Assembly: GCF_903944925.1 (NCBI RefSeq)
Contig: NZ_CAJATU010000042.1
Location: 186,001-250,000 of the forward strand
Source: an uncultured Rhodopila sp.
Lineage (GTDB): Bacteria; Pseudomonadota; Alphaproteobacteria; Acetobacterales; Acetobacteraceae
Length of the DNA: 64,000 bases
Direction of reading: 5' to 3'
Every line of letters starts with the position of its first letter. The first letter of the stretch is position 1. A program made the translations under genes and the position numbers. Under the pieces are notes generated by a model. The model saw only the letters and a program-made list of their open reading frames with translations. It ran no database searches and was not told the DNA's origin. Positions 52,042 to 61,467 of the stretch are shown one piece after another.

Positions 52042-54180
52042 TCACGAGGCTTCGTCAACTGAGGATACGTCTAGTCTTGCTGCACTCTGGGCGATCCGCT
52101 CGGCTTCCCCCCAATGCCCCAGAGGTTCAGTTTTATAATGCATTGTCCGGCTTTGCCCGACAAAATTGTGGTGGGAATGTCCATCATAGATTATGATGTG
52201 CCGCAGCACTTCTGACAGCTCTGGATCATCTGACATGAGAAGTTTCCCAAGTCCTCGCGTTAACGCCCCTGGTCCAGTAACCGACAAAATTCCCGGCTTT
52301 ACGTTATCACGGATTGCGCGCCGAAGACCGTTGAGAGCGTCCTCTAAAGCGTTTTTTATAACGATATGGCCTGGCACAGCCGCAATAAAGAGGTTAGTTA
52401 GTGTCATAGGCAATCCTGGATCGATCCCGGAAACGACAATGATTAGTTTGGCCGCCGGGAATGTATGAACCAACCAGGAGAAGCCGGGCAGGGGGGCGTT
52501 ATCTGCATCCGAATAGACTCCCCCCATTTTATACAGATAGAGAAGCCTAAATACATCAGCCTTCATTGCGGGGTGATAGCAGAAATTATAGAGTGCTAGA
52601 ACCTCGTCATCATAATGAGTGGCAATGAATTCGCATGCCGTGTCGTCACTGAAGAGGCGATAGTTCGAGTCACCGAATTCTTGGGACCATTGGCTGCATA
52701 GTTCCTTGACTTCCTGCGGCGGGACCACAGCATGCCAAAATTGAAATATATGCTTCGGAATGTTGCCCCAATATTGCTGTCTTGATCTTCCCCTGACATT
52801 GCGGGTCTTTAAAAGATGCATCTCGACCACGTGGCGATTGATGACAACAGACTGTATAGCGCCAGAAAGAATTGCCGCGAGAAGACGATATTTGTACGGG
52901 CCGAGTTCCGCATCATCTTTTGTTCTCGATCTCCAGGCCCTACAGAACAGTGCAAGCTGATCATAATGTCGCTCGAACAGCATTGCCTTGGCAATCACGA
53001 GGCTCGTGGAATTACTTAATGAAGATCCTTCTTTCGCCTTCATATAATCTATTATTTCATGATGCATACGGTGCTTGGATAACAGGCTTACCTTAAGCGT
53101 GACGATTAATGCCTGATTGAAGTTCCATGGATTGTCATCGAGCAGCTTCAGAGTATCTCTTACGCCGGAAATTCTCCGTATAAGCTCAATAGTTAATTCG
53201 CTATCACCTATGTTCTGGACGGCGGCTATGTCAACGTGCTGCAACAGCCGCTCGACGACCTTGCTCCTTCCAAAGCGAACCAGATGTAGCAAGCCTAATA
53301 AAATTTCGCTTGTGGAAAGCTGGCCGCACCGATGTTTCTTCTTCACATCACGAAGCCATCTCCGCCGGGTCGCTAACCCGTCAACAACCTCTCGCAAGTC
53401 TGCGCACACATCGCGAGGCAATGACCTGCTTCGAAGATCAACTAAACAGCGCCAAGACTCTTCATAATCTTCCAAGTGAAAAAAGTTCTTGCAACTTTCT
53501 ACCGACAGCCAGACCGGGGCATTCGGAAAACCGGTGCGTAACGCTTGAAACACGTCCCGAGAGACGCTTTTGTCACGAATGGTACTGAGGGCGAGTTTAA
53601 GTGCGCCAATGGCTTTCGCATTGTTGGGCCGTAGAGACAGTGCAGCAATTAGAAATTCCAGTGACCTTATAGAATCAAACTGATGGATCATGATGTCGCC
53701 ACAGGTATAGTTCGCGTGGAACCCATTTGGATATGTCTGAGCGGCAGCAGCCAAAATTTCAGTGCTCAAAGCGGATCGTCCATCACAGAGCGAATCCTGC
53801 GCATCGCACAGTAACTCAAAATATCTGTGTGGAATCGGGTTCATCAGCGGATCACTTTCCATCTCAGGAAAATGGTAGATCTGCGGGTGTCGGCCCTCGA
53901 AGTAGCCGTGATCCTGGTAATGGGACAAAAGCTTTTGATCCAGCGGTATCAGAGCCTTCGCAAGATCGGGGTTGGCCACCGCGTAAAAGTCGAAGTCTAC
54001 TGGAACAAAGCGCAGCACATGCCTGACAAATTTTTTCAAAGTCCCGAGGGCAAGGATTACCTGATCAGAGTCGGGAACGAAGCTCACCTCCTCCACCAGG
54101 AACGAAAACGGCAAAATGTGCTGTCCTCTCGGAACCGCGCCGCTAGAGGACTCGCTCTCGAATTTAGGTAGGCCTGACAT
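52042..54180 (-). CDS. Large glycosyltransferase with GT32 (Och1/TcdB-type) catalytic domain
   Basis: A 712-residue protein of lower GC than its surroundings. The first 450 residues form a helical, TPR-like region (YPNGFHANYTCGDIMIHQF, LSLRPNNAKAIGALKLAL). The catalytic domain starts near 470 with IPKHIFQFWHAVVPPQEV, the glycosyltransferase sugar-binding DXD opening, and has ADVFRLLYLYKMGGVYSDADN with the metal site D558-A-D560. GT32 enzymes transfer mannose, galactose or similar sugars. It is the first of several glycan genes in an AT-richer island. The downstream sequence up to 51818 holds nothing recognisable. Confidence 0.78.
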   Translation of the reverse strand: MSGLPKFESESSSGAVPRGQHILPFSFLVEEVSFVPDSDQVILALGTLKKFVRHVLRFVPVDFDFYAVANPDLAKALIPLDQKLLSHYQDHGYFEGRHPQIYHFPEMESDPLMNPIPHRYFELLCDAQDSLCDGRSALSTEILAAAAQTYPNGFHANYTCGDIMIHQFDSIRSLEFLIAALSLRPNNAKAIGALKLALSTIRDKSVSRDVFQALRTGFPNAPVWLSVESCKNFFHLEDYEESWRCLVDLRSRSLPRDVCADLREVVDGLATRRRWLRDVKKKHRCGQLSTSEILLGLLHLVRFGRSKVVERLLQHVDIAAVQNIGDSELTIELIRRISGVRDTLKLLDDNPWNFNQALIVTLKVSLLSKHRMHHEIIDYMKAKEGSSLSNSTSLVIAKAMLFERHYDQLALFCRAWRSRTKDDAELGPYKYRLLAAILSGAIQSVVINRHVVEMHLLKTRNVRGRSRQQYWGNIPKHIFQFWHAVVPPQEVKELCSQWSQEFGDSNYRLFSDDTACEFIATHYDDEVLALYNFCYHPAMKADVFRLLYLYKMGGVYSDADNAPLPGFSWLVHTFPAAKLIIVVSGIDPGLPMTLTNLFIAAVPGHIVIKNALEDALNGLRRAIRDNVKPGILSVTGPGALTRGLGKLLMSDDPELSEVLRHIIIYDGHSHHNFVGQSRTMHYKTEPLGHWGEAERIAQSAARLDVSSVDEAS

Positions 54181-54532
54181 CGCTATTTCCTGTGGGGTTG
54201 CCTATGACTCGCCTTGGATTCGGTCGCGAACCGCTATGTTCGACCGCTCCTGACGACACCTGATCTGTGTTGAATAACGAAAGAACGGTATCTCATGTTA
54301 AGGTCCTATCAACCCAGAAAAAGTCCTAGTGTTTCGGCCATCGATGCCCGCAGCCTATCGCGGCATATATTTGGGTAGCGCCGCGGTCAAGCAAAATGTC
54401 GAAGCGAAGGGCGCAATTGCACTGTCGACTGTCGCAAATTCTGGATTCAGATCATGATCGAAGCGGGGGATTTATCCGTTGCCTGGCCGCATCCGTTAGG
54501 GTAAGATAACCCAAAGGGAGTTTGCTGCGACA
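54181..54532. other. Divergent intergenic region in the low-GC island
   Basis: 352 bases between the GT32 gene (minus) and the TPR gene (plus). No protein-like frame. AAAGGGAG at about 54514-54521 is a possible ribosome site for the gene at 54533, though 12 bases is a long spacing. A small dyad, GGGT-AAGATA-ACCC, lies just before it. Composition is near 52% GC by eye, well below the rest of the window. Confidence 0.4.
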
Positions 54533-55654
54533 ATGACTTATTTCATTGATGTCTGGCATAACTGGCGCGAGCGGCGCAATTTTATGCGCGACGTGCGCCG
54601 GGAATCCGCGGACGCCCGCGAGTGGGCGTATTACAGATTCCGAGATGCTATGATCGAAGCTCGGTCGGCGCTCGAAGGTGGTCACACCCGCCGTGCAGCG
54701 CAAATTTGGATTCAGGCTTGCGAGCAGTATCCTGGCCAGGCAAGAGGATCAAATCTCGTGCTGGAATTGCTTATCGGCCTAAGCCGGTTCGACGAGGCTG
54801 ACTTGCTCATGAAGGAGGGACAAGCCAAGAAACCTGGGGATGCAAGGTTTGCGGTGGGTCTAGCCCACATCGCCCGCGCAAGAGGAGACCACGAACTCGC
54901 CGCTCAACGCTGGGCCTTTGTACGCAAGACATTTCCCAACGTCATCGAGGGCTTCACATTCGGCGCGCAGGCACTCCGCGAGCTGAAGCTTTTGTCCGAT
55001 GCCGAGGCGTTGACACTGCGAACAATGAAGCGTTTTCCCAATGAGGTCATTGGCTTCATGGAGTATGCCAATCTTGCGCAAACACAACAGAATTGGGAAC
55101 AGGCACTTCAGCGCTGGGAGGTGGTTCGGTTACGTTTTGATCATCTGAGCGGTTATACGGGTGCTGGCCAGGCGTTGGTTGAACTCGCGCGTTACGACGA
55201 GGCGGCGGCCATCTATAATGCAGGACGTATGCGGTATCCCACCGAGCCCGCGGCATATTTCGGACTCGCCAAGTGCGCTGAGGCTCAGGGGGATGTTAAT
55301 GAATCTATCAATCGTTGGAAAGACCTCGCTCAGCGCTTGCCAATGCATATTTTGAGCGTGCTCGAATGCGCCAACGCTCTTGAAGATCTTGGTGCCCGAC
55401 CAGACGCAGAGGGCATCCTTCATGAGGCGATCGATCATTTTATAGATGATCCTCGACCAGCCATGGCATTAGGGGACCTTCTCCTCCGTAAGCACGAATT
55501 CTCAGCCGCAGCCGGTGTCTTCGCTTCCGCTCGCGCAACCTTCCCCAATGAGGAAGTTCTTTATGTTAGGAACATTGAAGCTCTGTTGCAGGCGGCCAAT
55601 GGCGATAAGGCGGAGGCTCTGCAAAAAGAATACAGCAAGCGTTTCAAACAGTGA
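54533..55654 (+). CDS. Tetratricopeptide-repeat protein
   Basis: A 373-residue all-helical protein made of about nine or ten TPR-like units. Repeats show the A-x(7)-Y/F-x(3)-P pattern, for example ALVELARYDEAAAIYNAGRMRYPTEPAA and DAEALTLRTMKRFPNEV. No signal peptide or membrane segment is visible. TPR proteins scaffold protein complexes; in glycan clusters they often assist glycosyltransferases. It resembles the N-terminal half of the GT32 protein encoded divergently, and the two may be related by descent. Confidence 0.8.
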   Translation: MTYFIDVWHNWRERRNFMRDVRRESADAREWAYYRFRDAMIEARSALEGGHTRRAAQIWIQACEQYPGQARGSNLVLELLIGLSRFDEADLLMKEGQAKKPGDARFAVGLAHIARARGDHELAAQRWAFVRKTFPNVIEGFTFGAQALRELKLLSDAEALTLRTMKRFPNEVIGFMEYANLAQTQQNWEQALQRWEVVRLRFDHLSGYTGAGQALVELARYDEAAAIYNAGRMRYPTEPAAYFGLAKCAEAQGDVNESINRWKDLAQRLPMHILSVLECANALEDLGARPDAEGILHEAIDHFIDDPRPAMALGDLLLRKHEFSAAAGVFASARATFPNEEVLYVRNIEALLQAANGDKAEALQKEYSKRFKQ

Positions 55655-55721
55655 CTGCCCCGCTCGGGCTCCGCCCATCGCTATCCTGCCGCACAGTAGC
55701 CTTTGACGCCCACTTACCGGT

Positions 55722-57077
55722 TCAGATCACCGGTGAAGTATTGAGCGAGCAATGAGGTGGTCCTGTTAGACCAGTTATCCGATTCAGTTCGACCATTAAC
55801 GCATAAGAGACCGCTGCATGGCCGGCATCGTTTGGATGTGCACCATCCGACGAGAATCCAGGCCGATAAGTTCCATCGAACTCACCAGAGTCTGTCTTTG
55901 CGCCCAAGATTGCGGTCGCGTCAACGACCGCTGCACCGGAGTATCGCATCGAAAGGATCGAGTGGCGAAGCTTGCGCCACGGTTCGACCTGCGCTGCAGT
56001 CATCGACCCGGCATCGCGTGGAAATGGGGTCAGGAAAATTGGAACTGCTCCGTTTAGAATGCAATTATCCGCCGCCAGTACAAGCCGGGCCATGAAAATA
56101 TTATTGGCCGCTTCATCGGCGTGAACCTCGCCTTGGTCGTTGTAAGTCCATCCGGGCAACACAACGAAGCTCGGTCGAATGGCGGGCAGAAGCGAGTGCA
56201 ACATCAAAAAAAACTGTTCCGACGTTGCGCCGCCAACCGCCGTCGCTACATATCCGAAAGGGACCTTGCCCACCCAGCCAGAGCCGAGCAGGACGGTTGC
56301 ACGAAGCAGATAGTTCAGGAACTGGGTTGTAGTACTGGTCCCTTGATGGTGACTATCGCCCGCCGCCATCCCGACTAGGCCTCGGTTCTTTGTCGCAAAT
56401 TGGATGCACGCGACCGTTGCACGAGCTTCACCAAAGTTCGCAGCAGACACGTTATTCAGCGGGCGGTCTGGTTCCGTAACAAGATCAACCGGCACCCAGC
56501 CGGCACCGTACTCAAAACCGTGATTTACCGCGGACTGAGCGAAAAAACCATTGAAGTTGCCGTTCGGCTGGGTAATCTTTTGATCACTCGGCAACAGAGT
56601 CCGAACCATCAGCAGGCGCGGGGCGTCCGCGATGTCGGTTCGCAGCCGGCTGGCAATCGGCGTCCAATCCGTCCAGGTCCAACTTGGGATTATATTTCGT
56701 TCCCGTTGCCAGGCGGGTTTTGCTGCCGATACGACAATTTCAGTTGGCGCGCCACCATTAATCACTAAAGATTCGATATCTACTCCATGATTCGCAAATG
56801 TCAAGGGAACCCATGCCGCTCCCCCCGTTGGATTGATGAAATCTCCTGGGGTCGTTGACGGCGCAGCTATCGCTTTTGTAACAGTATAAGCTGCGGGCCC
56901 TACATTTGCAAATCCAAGACGGACAGAGTAAAAGTCGTCTGGACAGGCGAAGATATGCAGAGACGTCGCAAGAGATCGCATCGGAAATTCAACAAACCAT
57001 CCCGAAGGTGCCCAAGAGATGCGCGACGTACGGCGCAACATGTTCTGCAAGGGGTGGAATAACGGGTCCAGGGACAA
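55722..57077 (-). CDS. SGNH/GDSL-type hydrolase with N-terminal beta-rich domain
   Basis: A 451-residue protein. The N-terminal 220 residues look beta-rich and of unknown family. The C-terminal half has the SGNH blocks: GDSH (240-243, nucleophile S242), a glycine near 282, N313 in GWTYND, and D411-x2-H414 in SDGAHPNDAGH. SGNH enzymes deacetylate or acetylate sugars or hydrolyse esters. There is no clear signal peptide. It lies in the glycan island on the same strand as the next three genes and may trim acyl groups from the polymer. It is convergent with the TPR gene. Confidence 0.77.
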   Translation of the reverse strand: MSLDPLFHPLQNMLRRTSRISWAPSGWFVEFPMRSLATSLHIFACPDDFYSVRLGFANVGPAAYTVTKAIAAPSTTPGDFINPTGGAAWVPLTFANHGVDIESLVINGGAPTEIVVSAAKPAWQRERNIIPSWTWTDWTPIASRLRTDIADAPRLLMVRTLLPSDQKITQPNGNFNGFFAQSAVNHGFEYGAGWVPVDLVTEPDRPLNNVSAANFGEARATVACIQFATKNRGLVGMAAGDSHHQGTSTTTQFLNYLLRATVLLGSGWVGKVPFGYVATAVGGATSEQFFLMLHSLLPAIRPSFVVLPGWTYNDQGEVHADEAANNIFMARLVLAADNCILNGAVPIFLTPFPRDAGSMTAAQVEPWRKLRHSILSMRYSGAAVVDATAILGAKTDSGEFDGTYRPGFSSDGAHPNDAGHAAVSYALMVELNRITGLTGPPHCSLNTSPVI

Positions 57078-57205
57078 AGCGGGTTCCTCCGAGGATTCGG
57101 GCTAAGAAGCTTCAAGGTCCAACGGCACTTGGAGAAAAAGATCAAGTCTAGTAAGATGCACCCCAAAGCGATTGAACGGCGAACGGTTGCGAGGTCCACG
57201 GGTAT

Positions 57206-59353
57206 TCAAATAATTAGTGGCGAGGTTCGAAACAATTCCCATCCTCCAACATCGATTCGACCAAGAATTAGACTGCCGGAAGGTTCAGCGCATAACAACA
57301 GGCCCGCGGCAGCCAATCCAAACTCATTGGCAGGCATGCCTTGCGGAATTCTCTTGAATCGTTGGACATAGCCGTCGTCGTCAAGCGCAGATTGAGTTGC
57401 TTTTTCAGCGAAAGGTCCCTCCGGGCGAAATCGAACAATGTGCCGCTGTCCGGCTTGGTTGACGCGCACTAGCACGGTATCATCGCCGATATCAGACAGG
57501 AACAGGTTAGATATCGCTGAGTGCAATTGCCGATGACGCACTCTACCTTCCATAAGATCAGCGTAGGCTATGGTTCCGTGATGGGTATATATGGGCTTTA
57601 GCAAGGCGCTCGGTGCAAAAGGTGGCCCCCGCAGATCATGAGGATGATATTGTTTGTCGATCGACCTTAGTGCTGCCAATGCTTCGGCGAAATCCGCGTC
57701 CAACTCCCCCCGCAGTCTCCCGATTCCCAAAATCGAAATTCGGTGAAGTCTTAAACGACGGAGACGCAGCGCATCCGGCGTCGCAGCTGTGGCGGATGCT
57801 GCGGAGGCGGGATGTAGCAACGTGAGCACGATCGGATCGCCCTCGTCCAGCGTTTTGCGCGCCAGCGGGACGTGTAGGCTGGTTCGCTCGTTGATGGTCC
57901 GTCTCGCCACCAGTTCTCCATTGAGAACGATCGAAACCGGTTGGCTCTCTTGGCCGGCGGCCGACACATCAAGTCGCAGGATGAAGCCACCGATCCCGTG
58001 TGGACGCGCCAGATCGATAACGCTTTGAAATCCTATAGTATCGACACCATCTTGATCGGGCGTCAGCCAACCCTCGCGAAGACTTTCAATACCGCTTCCC
58101 GAAACGGAAAACTCGAGGTCGACTATAGGCGCACCGACAGCATCTCTAGAAGCCGCGGCGACGATGGGAACCGCGCGCTCAAGCTGCCGTTCAAGACTTA
58201 AATCGTTTGCAAGTTGCAACCCGGCCTCCCCGATCCGCCGCGCCACGTCGTCGTTCGATTGTAACCAACTCACCTTGTCAACCAGATCGGACATGTCCGA
58301 GGCCAGTGGAACAAAGTTTGTCCAAGGCTTAAGGCTCGCATAATACCATTGCTCCAGCCCGTTGCGGGGAGGGACCTTTAGGACGGCACTACCGGTCATA
58401 AGTTTCATCAGCAGCCCAGGCCAAGAGGTCGAGTTTCCATCGATATCAATTTGATATTTATACTGTTGGAAAAATTCTGGCGGGACCCGGTTCCTCATCA
58501 AGCCGGACTTGATCATCCAAGTTTCCGCCTCAGGATCATCGATTTGGGCTACATTCGTGATCCCAGCGTCAATCAAGTCGGGATGGTGAACGCTGATTTC
58601 AGACAATCGGACGCGAGGCAGGCTTCGCCATCCGATTGCCGGGCTCGTTGCTTGCCCGGTAGTTGCGCCGCGCCAAAACGCTACGGGCAGACGAGCTTCC
58701 CACGGAATCGCCAAGATTCTGTAATGCTCACGAACTTTCTCATAGCCACGAAAATCCATAAATATAGAATCGGGTATTGGAAAGAAACCCGGACGGAAGT
58801 CGCAGAAAGTCAGCCCGGGGATATGCCCCTCGTCGCCGAGATTGACCGCTAACGTCGCGTCCAAGGCTAAACCGGATTCAAGATAGCTGCCCAAAATCGG
58901 ATAGATGTCGACCAGACGTTGCAGCAAGATTTCGCCCTGATCATCCGCGAAGGTCGCGGTGCTCAGGATGAACGTCGCCTTTCCGCCCTGAACCTTCATA
59001 TGCACCACCGAGGCGCTGCCTTGGATATCAACGACGAATGTAATTGGATGGGTCGTAGCAAAGACGCTCGCTAGCAGCTTCACCGCGATGATCTTGTGAT
59101 GTACGAGTAGGGCAACCGGAATAATCTGGCGGAGTTCTCCGCTGCCCAAAACCCGGCTGCCAAGAGTATCCATGAAATTGTCGAGCTGACTTCGTGCCTC
59201 AGGCAACGCCCCAGCGAGAGCCAGCAGCCTGATGCGATCAAACAAATCCGCCGGAACCCGGCTAGCGTCGGTAACGTCAAATCCGCTGATTCGTTTGATG
59301 TGAGCAGCGGGCCAACAAGGAACCGGCCAGACATCGACTATGGTCGTTTGCAC
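57206..59353 (-). CDS. GT90 (CAP10-like) glycosyltransferase with extra C-terminal domains
   Basis: A 715-residue protein. The central part fits the GT90/CAP10 family: LTFCDFRPGFFPIPDSIFMDF, LPVAFWRGATTGQ, YKYQIDIDGNSTSWPGLLMKLMTGSAVLKV (about residues 300-330) and WYYASLKPWTNFVPLASDMSDL. GT90 enzymes transfer xylose or glucose. About 250 residues follow: a beta-sandwich-like part (FILRLDVSAAGQESQPVSIVLNG), then a region with repeated beta strands that I cannot name. The extension is uncommon for the family as I know it. UDP-xylose genes lie about 6 kb away. Confidence 0.74.
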   Translation of the reverse strand: MQTTIVDVWPVPCWPAAHIKRISGFDVTDASRVPADLFDRIRLLALAGALPEARSQLDNFMDTLGSRVLGSGELRQIIPVALLVHHKIIAVKLLASVFATTHPITFVVDIQGSASVVHMKVQGGKATFILSTATFADDQGEILLQRLVDIYPILGSYLESGLALDATLAVNLGDEGHIPGLTFCDFRPGFFPIPDSIFMDFRGYEKVREHYRILAIPWEARLPVAFWRGATTGQATSPAIGWRSLPRVRLSEISVHHPDLIDAGITNVAQIDDPEAETWMIKSGLMRNRVPPEFFQQYKYQIDIDGNSTSWPGLLMKLMTGSAVLKVPPRNGLEQWYYASLKPWTNFVPLASDMSDLVDKVSWLQSNDDVARRIGEAGLQLANDLSLERQLERAVPIVAAASRDAVGAPIVDLEFSVSGSGIESLREGWLTPDQDGVDTIGFQSVIDLARPHGIGGFILRLDVSAAGQESQPVSIVLNGELVARRTINERTSLHVPLARKTLDEGDPIVLTLLHPASAASATAATPDALRLRRLRLHRISILGIGRLRGELDADFAEALAALRSIDKQYHPHDLRGPPFAPSALLKPIYTHHGTIAYADLMEGRVRHRQLHSAISNLFLSDIGDDTVLVRVNQAGQRHIVRFRPEGPFAEKATQSALDDDGYVQRFKRIPQGMPANEFGLAAAGLLLCAEPSGSLILGRIDVGGWELFRTSPLII

Positions 59354-59423
59354 GTTTCATACCTTGTCGGGTCGAACGCTGACCGCTCACCGCTCAGGTG
59401 GGCCGAAATGCAGAACGAATGGA

Positions 59424-60107
59424 TCATATGAGTATTTCGGACACGCATAGGGATATAGCATCCTCTTCGCTCGCCGCTCGAAGGACGCCTATGTTTCTAT
59501 GAAGATCGAAGAAGGACAGCCTTGATATAAGTTCAAGGCTGTTAAACAGCGGGGCGTGCCGCTCCGAAAGAGACCGCCATACCAGCGTTTGCGGATTGCC
59601 ACCTGAATAGAACGTCCTATAATTTAAGCTTGGCCAAAAATCGTTTATGTAAAAAACTGCCTTGAACACATCTCCATGCCAATCAGCACTCTCGCCACCG
59701 GCCTGCCGGCGAAAGCGTGAAGCATCACCTGCGTCAGGCAACGAAGAGTATACATCAGATGGCCGCGTATCGTCTAGTAATATAACCGATCGATCATGTG
59801 TGTGAATGATAGCATTCGAGAAGTCTCGGACGACCTGTTCGAAAGTATGCAATCCGTCGATAAAGACGGCGTCAAATTTGGTAGATACTGGCAATAATGC
59901 GAAATAGCAGTCGCTTGTCTCTCCGATCAGTTGGGTGGTTCCATCCCGAACTGTATCCGGATCGAACCGGAAGTTCGGATCAACACCGGTCTTTTCGGGA
60001 ATCTCCACGAGACGGAAGGTATCGCCCTCGCAAACACCAATTTCGAGATAAGTCCTGCAGTCGAGACGCTTAGCCAAGCCATTGAGCCGGTTTGAAGTAT
60101 GTGTCAT
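59424..60107 (-). CDS. Class I SAM-dependent methyltransferase (Methyltransf_24-like)
   Basis: A 227-residue protein with LDCRTYLEIGVCEGDTFRLVE (motif I EIGVCEG), FDAVFIDGLHTFEQVVRDFSNA and SVILLDDTRPSD. This pattern is of the Methyltransf_24 group that modifies sugars or their precursors, with an aspartate-rich loop replacing part of the usual metal site. It lies between the GT90 and GT61 genes on the same strand, about 44 bases past the GT61 gene. Probably methylates a residue of the island glycan. Confidence 0.75.
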   Translation of the reverse strand: MTHTSNRLNGLAKRLDCRTYLEIGVCEGDTFRLVEIPEKTGVDPNFRFDPDTVRDGTTQLIGETSDCYFALLPVSTKFDAVFIDGLHTFEQVVRDFSNAIIHTHDRSVILLDDTRPSDVYSSLPDAGDASRFRRQAGGESADWHGDVFKAVFYINDFWPSLNYRTFYSGGNPQTLVWRSLSERHAPLFNSLELISRLSFFDLHRNIGVLRAASEEDAISLCVSEILI

Positions 60108-60151
60108 CCGAAATCTTCCCGATGAAGGAGATTAAGCTAGTCCAGCCGGCC

Positions 60152-61258
60152 TCAAAGCGGCAAACCGCCGAAAACCAGTTTAAGAGCGGTTACGACAGCC
60201 TCTTCATTGACCTCGAAGCCAAAATTGGGGTCGGCCTCATCGGCCCTTCCAAAAACGTACCCCGTCGGTTGATGCAAGGCCGTTCCCATGCCCGACTGTA
60301 TGAAACCGGGATGGCCTCCGGTGCCACGCAACGCGCAGACGGTCGCGCCTTCGGGCGAAAACATGCTACCGTGCAGGGCTGAGCCGTATTCTCCCATAAT
60401 CTCCCGAGCCCCGGCAAACAGCCTTACCTGATCGACCAAAGTGAGTTTCTCCGGCTGAACGAGCGTAAATTTTGCATCAGACGCGAGCTCCTCAATGCGT
60501 GCTCGGTTGGCGAGCGCGCGGCCCCGGCTATTTGGACCGCGGGAAAGGAATATTCGTGAACCGTAGGTGGACGCTGTCAGGTCCTGCTTGAGTTCGATCA
60601 AGCCGCGCAAGAAGCGCGCCGCGTCCTTGAACAGCGGCGACATCCGCAACCCGTTATGCAGGATGGTTGGCAACAGCAACTCGTCCGCCACGACTATATC
60701 TGTCGCGATATCATGATATTCTATTTGGTCAGCTCCGATTCCGAAAAGACTCAGCCAGTCCGTAACATATGACGGGCTGTCCGACGGAAGCAGGTAGCGC
60801 AGACTGTAGATATCGTAGCCAGCCATATTAAGCAGGCTGATCTTCGGCAAATATTCCACCAGCCAGTGACCATATACGCCATAGCCGGGGCCGGCAAGGA
60901 CGACGTGGCTGCCGCGCAGGTGCTTGCGGATTCGATTTGTTGAAGAGGCCGAAACGCGTGCGATTTCTAACTCAATATGCGCTTCGTGAACGTTCAGCTG
61001 CGGACAGCGATAATAGGTGTCATCCGCGCTCATCAGGAAAGCGCCGCTGAGCTCGAACCCCTGCAATTGGAAGATGCCGACGCTGCTGATACCCCAGAGG
61101 CCATAGTACTTGGCGGCAAGCTCCTCAGGGAACGGCCCGAACGCGAAACGCGGAGGCAGCGGCAATGCCTTATCCGGCCCCGCAAGCCTGATAAATCCAG
61201 CCCCATCGACCGGACCGGTCGCAAAGTCGCCAATCGCAGAGATTTTCACCGTCGCCAA
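60152..61258 (-). CDS. GT61 (DUF563) glycosyltransferase
   Basis: A 368-residue protein of the GT61 family. Recognisable parts are GYGVYGHWLVEYLPKISLLN (G-H-W-L-x-E/D motif), RIFLSRGPNSRGRALANRARIEELA, LVDQVRLFAGAREIMGEYGSALHGSMFSPEGATV, which is the DUF563 core. GT61 includes plant and animal xylosyl- and N-acetylglucosaminyltransferases. It is the first gene of a minus-strand run (GT61, methyltransferase, GT90, SGNH) and its promoter should lie in the 209 bases before 61468, shared with the divergent DUF1800 gene. Confidence 0.82.
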   Translation of the reverse strand: MATVKISAIGDFATGPVDGAGFIRLAGPDKALPLPPRFAFGPFPEELAAKYYGLWGISSVGIFQLQGFELSGAFLMSADDTYYRCPQLNVHEAHIELEIARVSASSTNRIRKHLRGSHVVLAGPGYGVYGHWLVEYLPKISLLNMAGYDIYSLRYLLPSDSPSYVTDWLSLFGIGADQIEYHDIATDIVVADELLLPTILHNGLRMSPLFKDAARFLRGLIELKQDLTASTYGSRIFLSRGPNSRGRALANRARIEELASDAKFTLVQPEKLTLVDQVRLFAGAREIMGEYGSALHGSMFSPEGATVCALRGTGGHPGFIQSGMGTALHQPTGYVFGRADEADPNFGFEVNEEAVVTALKLVFGGLPL

Positions 61259-61467
61259 AAAATCAGTCTCCTAAAGCAGCGGGCTGCGGCCGGGTGAAAG
61301 CCATCGCGAATTGCCGATCATCACGTTGATTTCATCCCGCAGATACACCATCCAAATGGCGTCCACAATCGCAATCTAGATTTTCGTAAGCCGTTCAGGA
61401 GGCAGACCCTTGCCGCAGCGTTTCGCTGCGGCTGTGAGGCGTTGTGCTCCGCTCTGGCCGGAACAAG

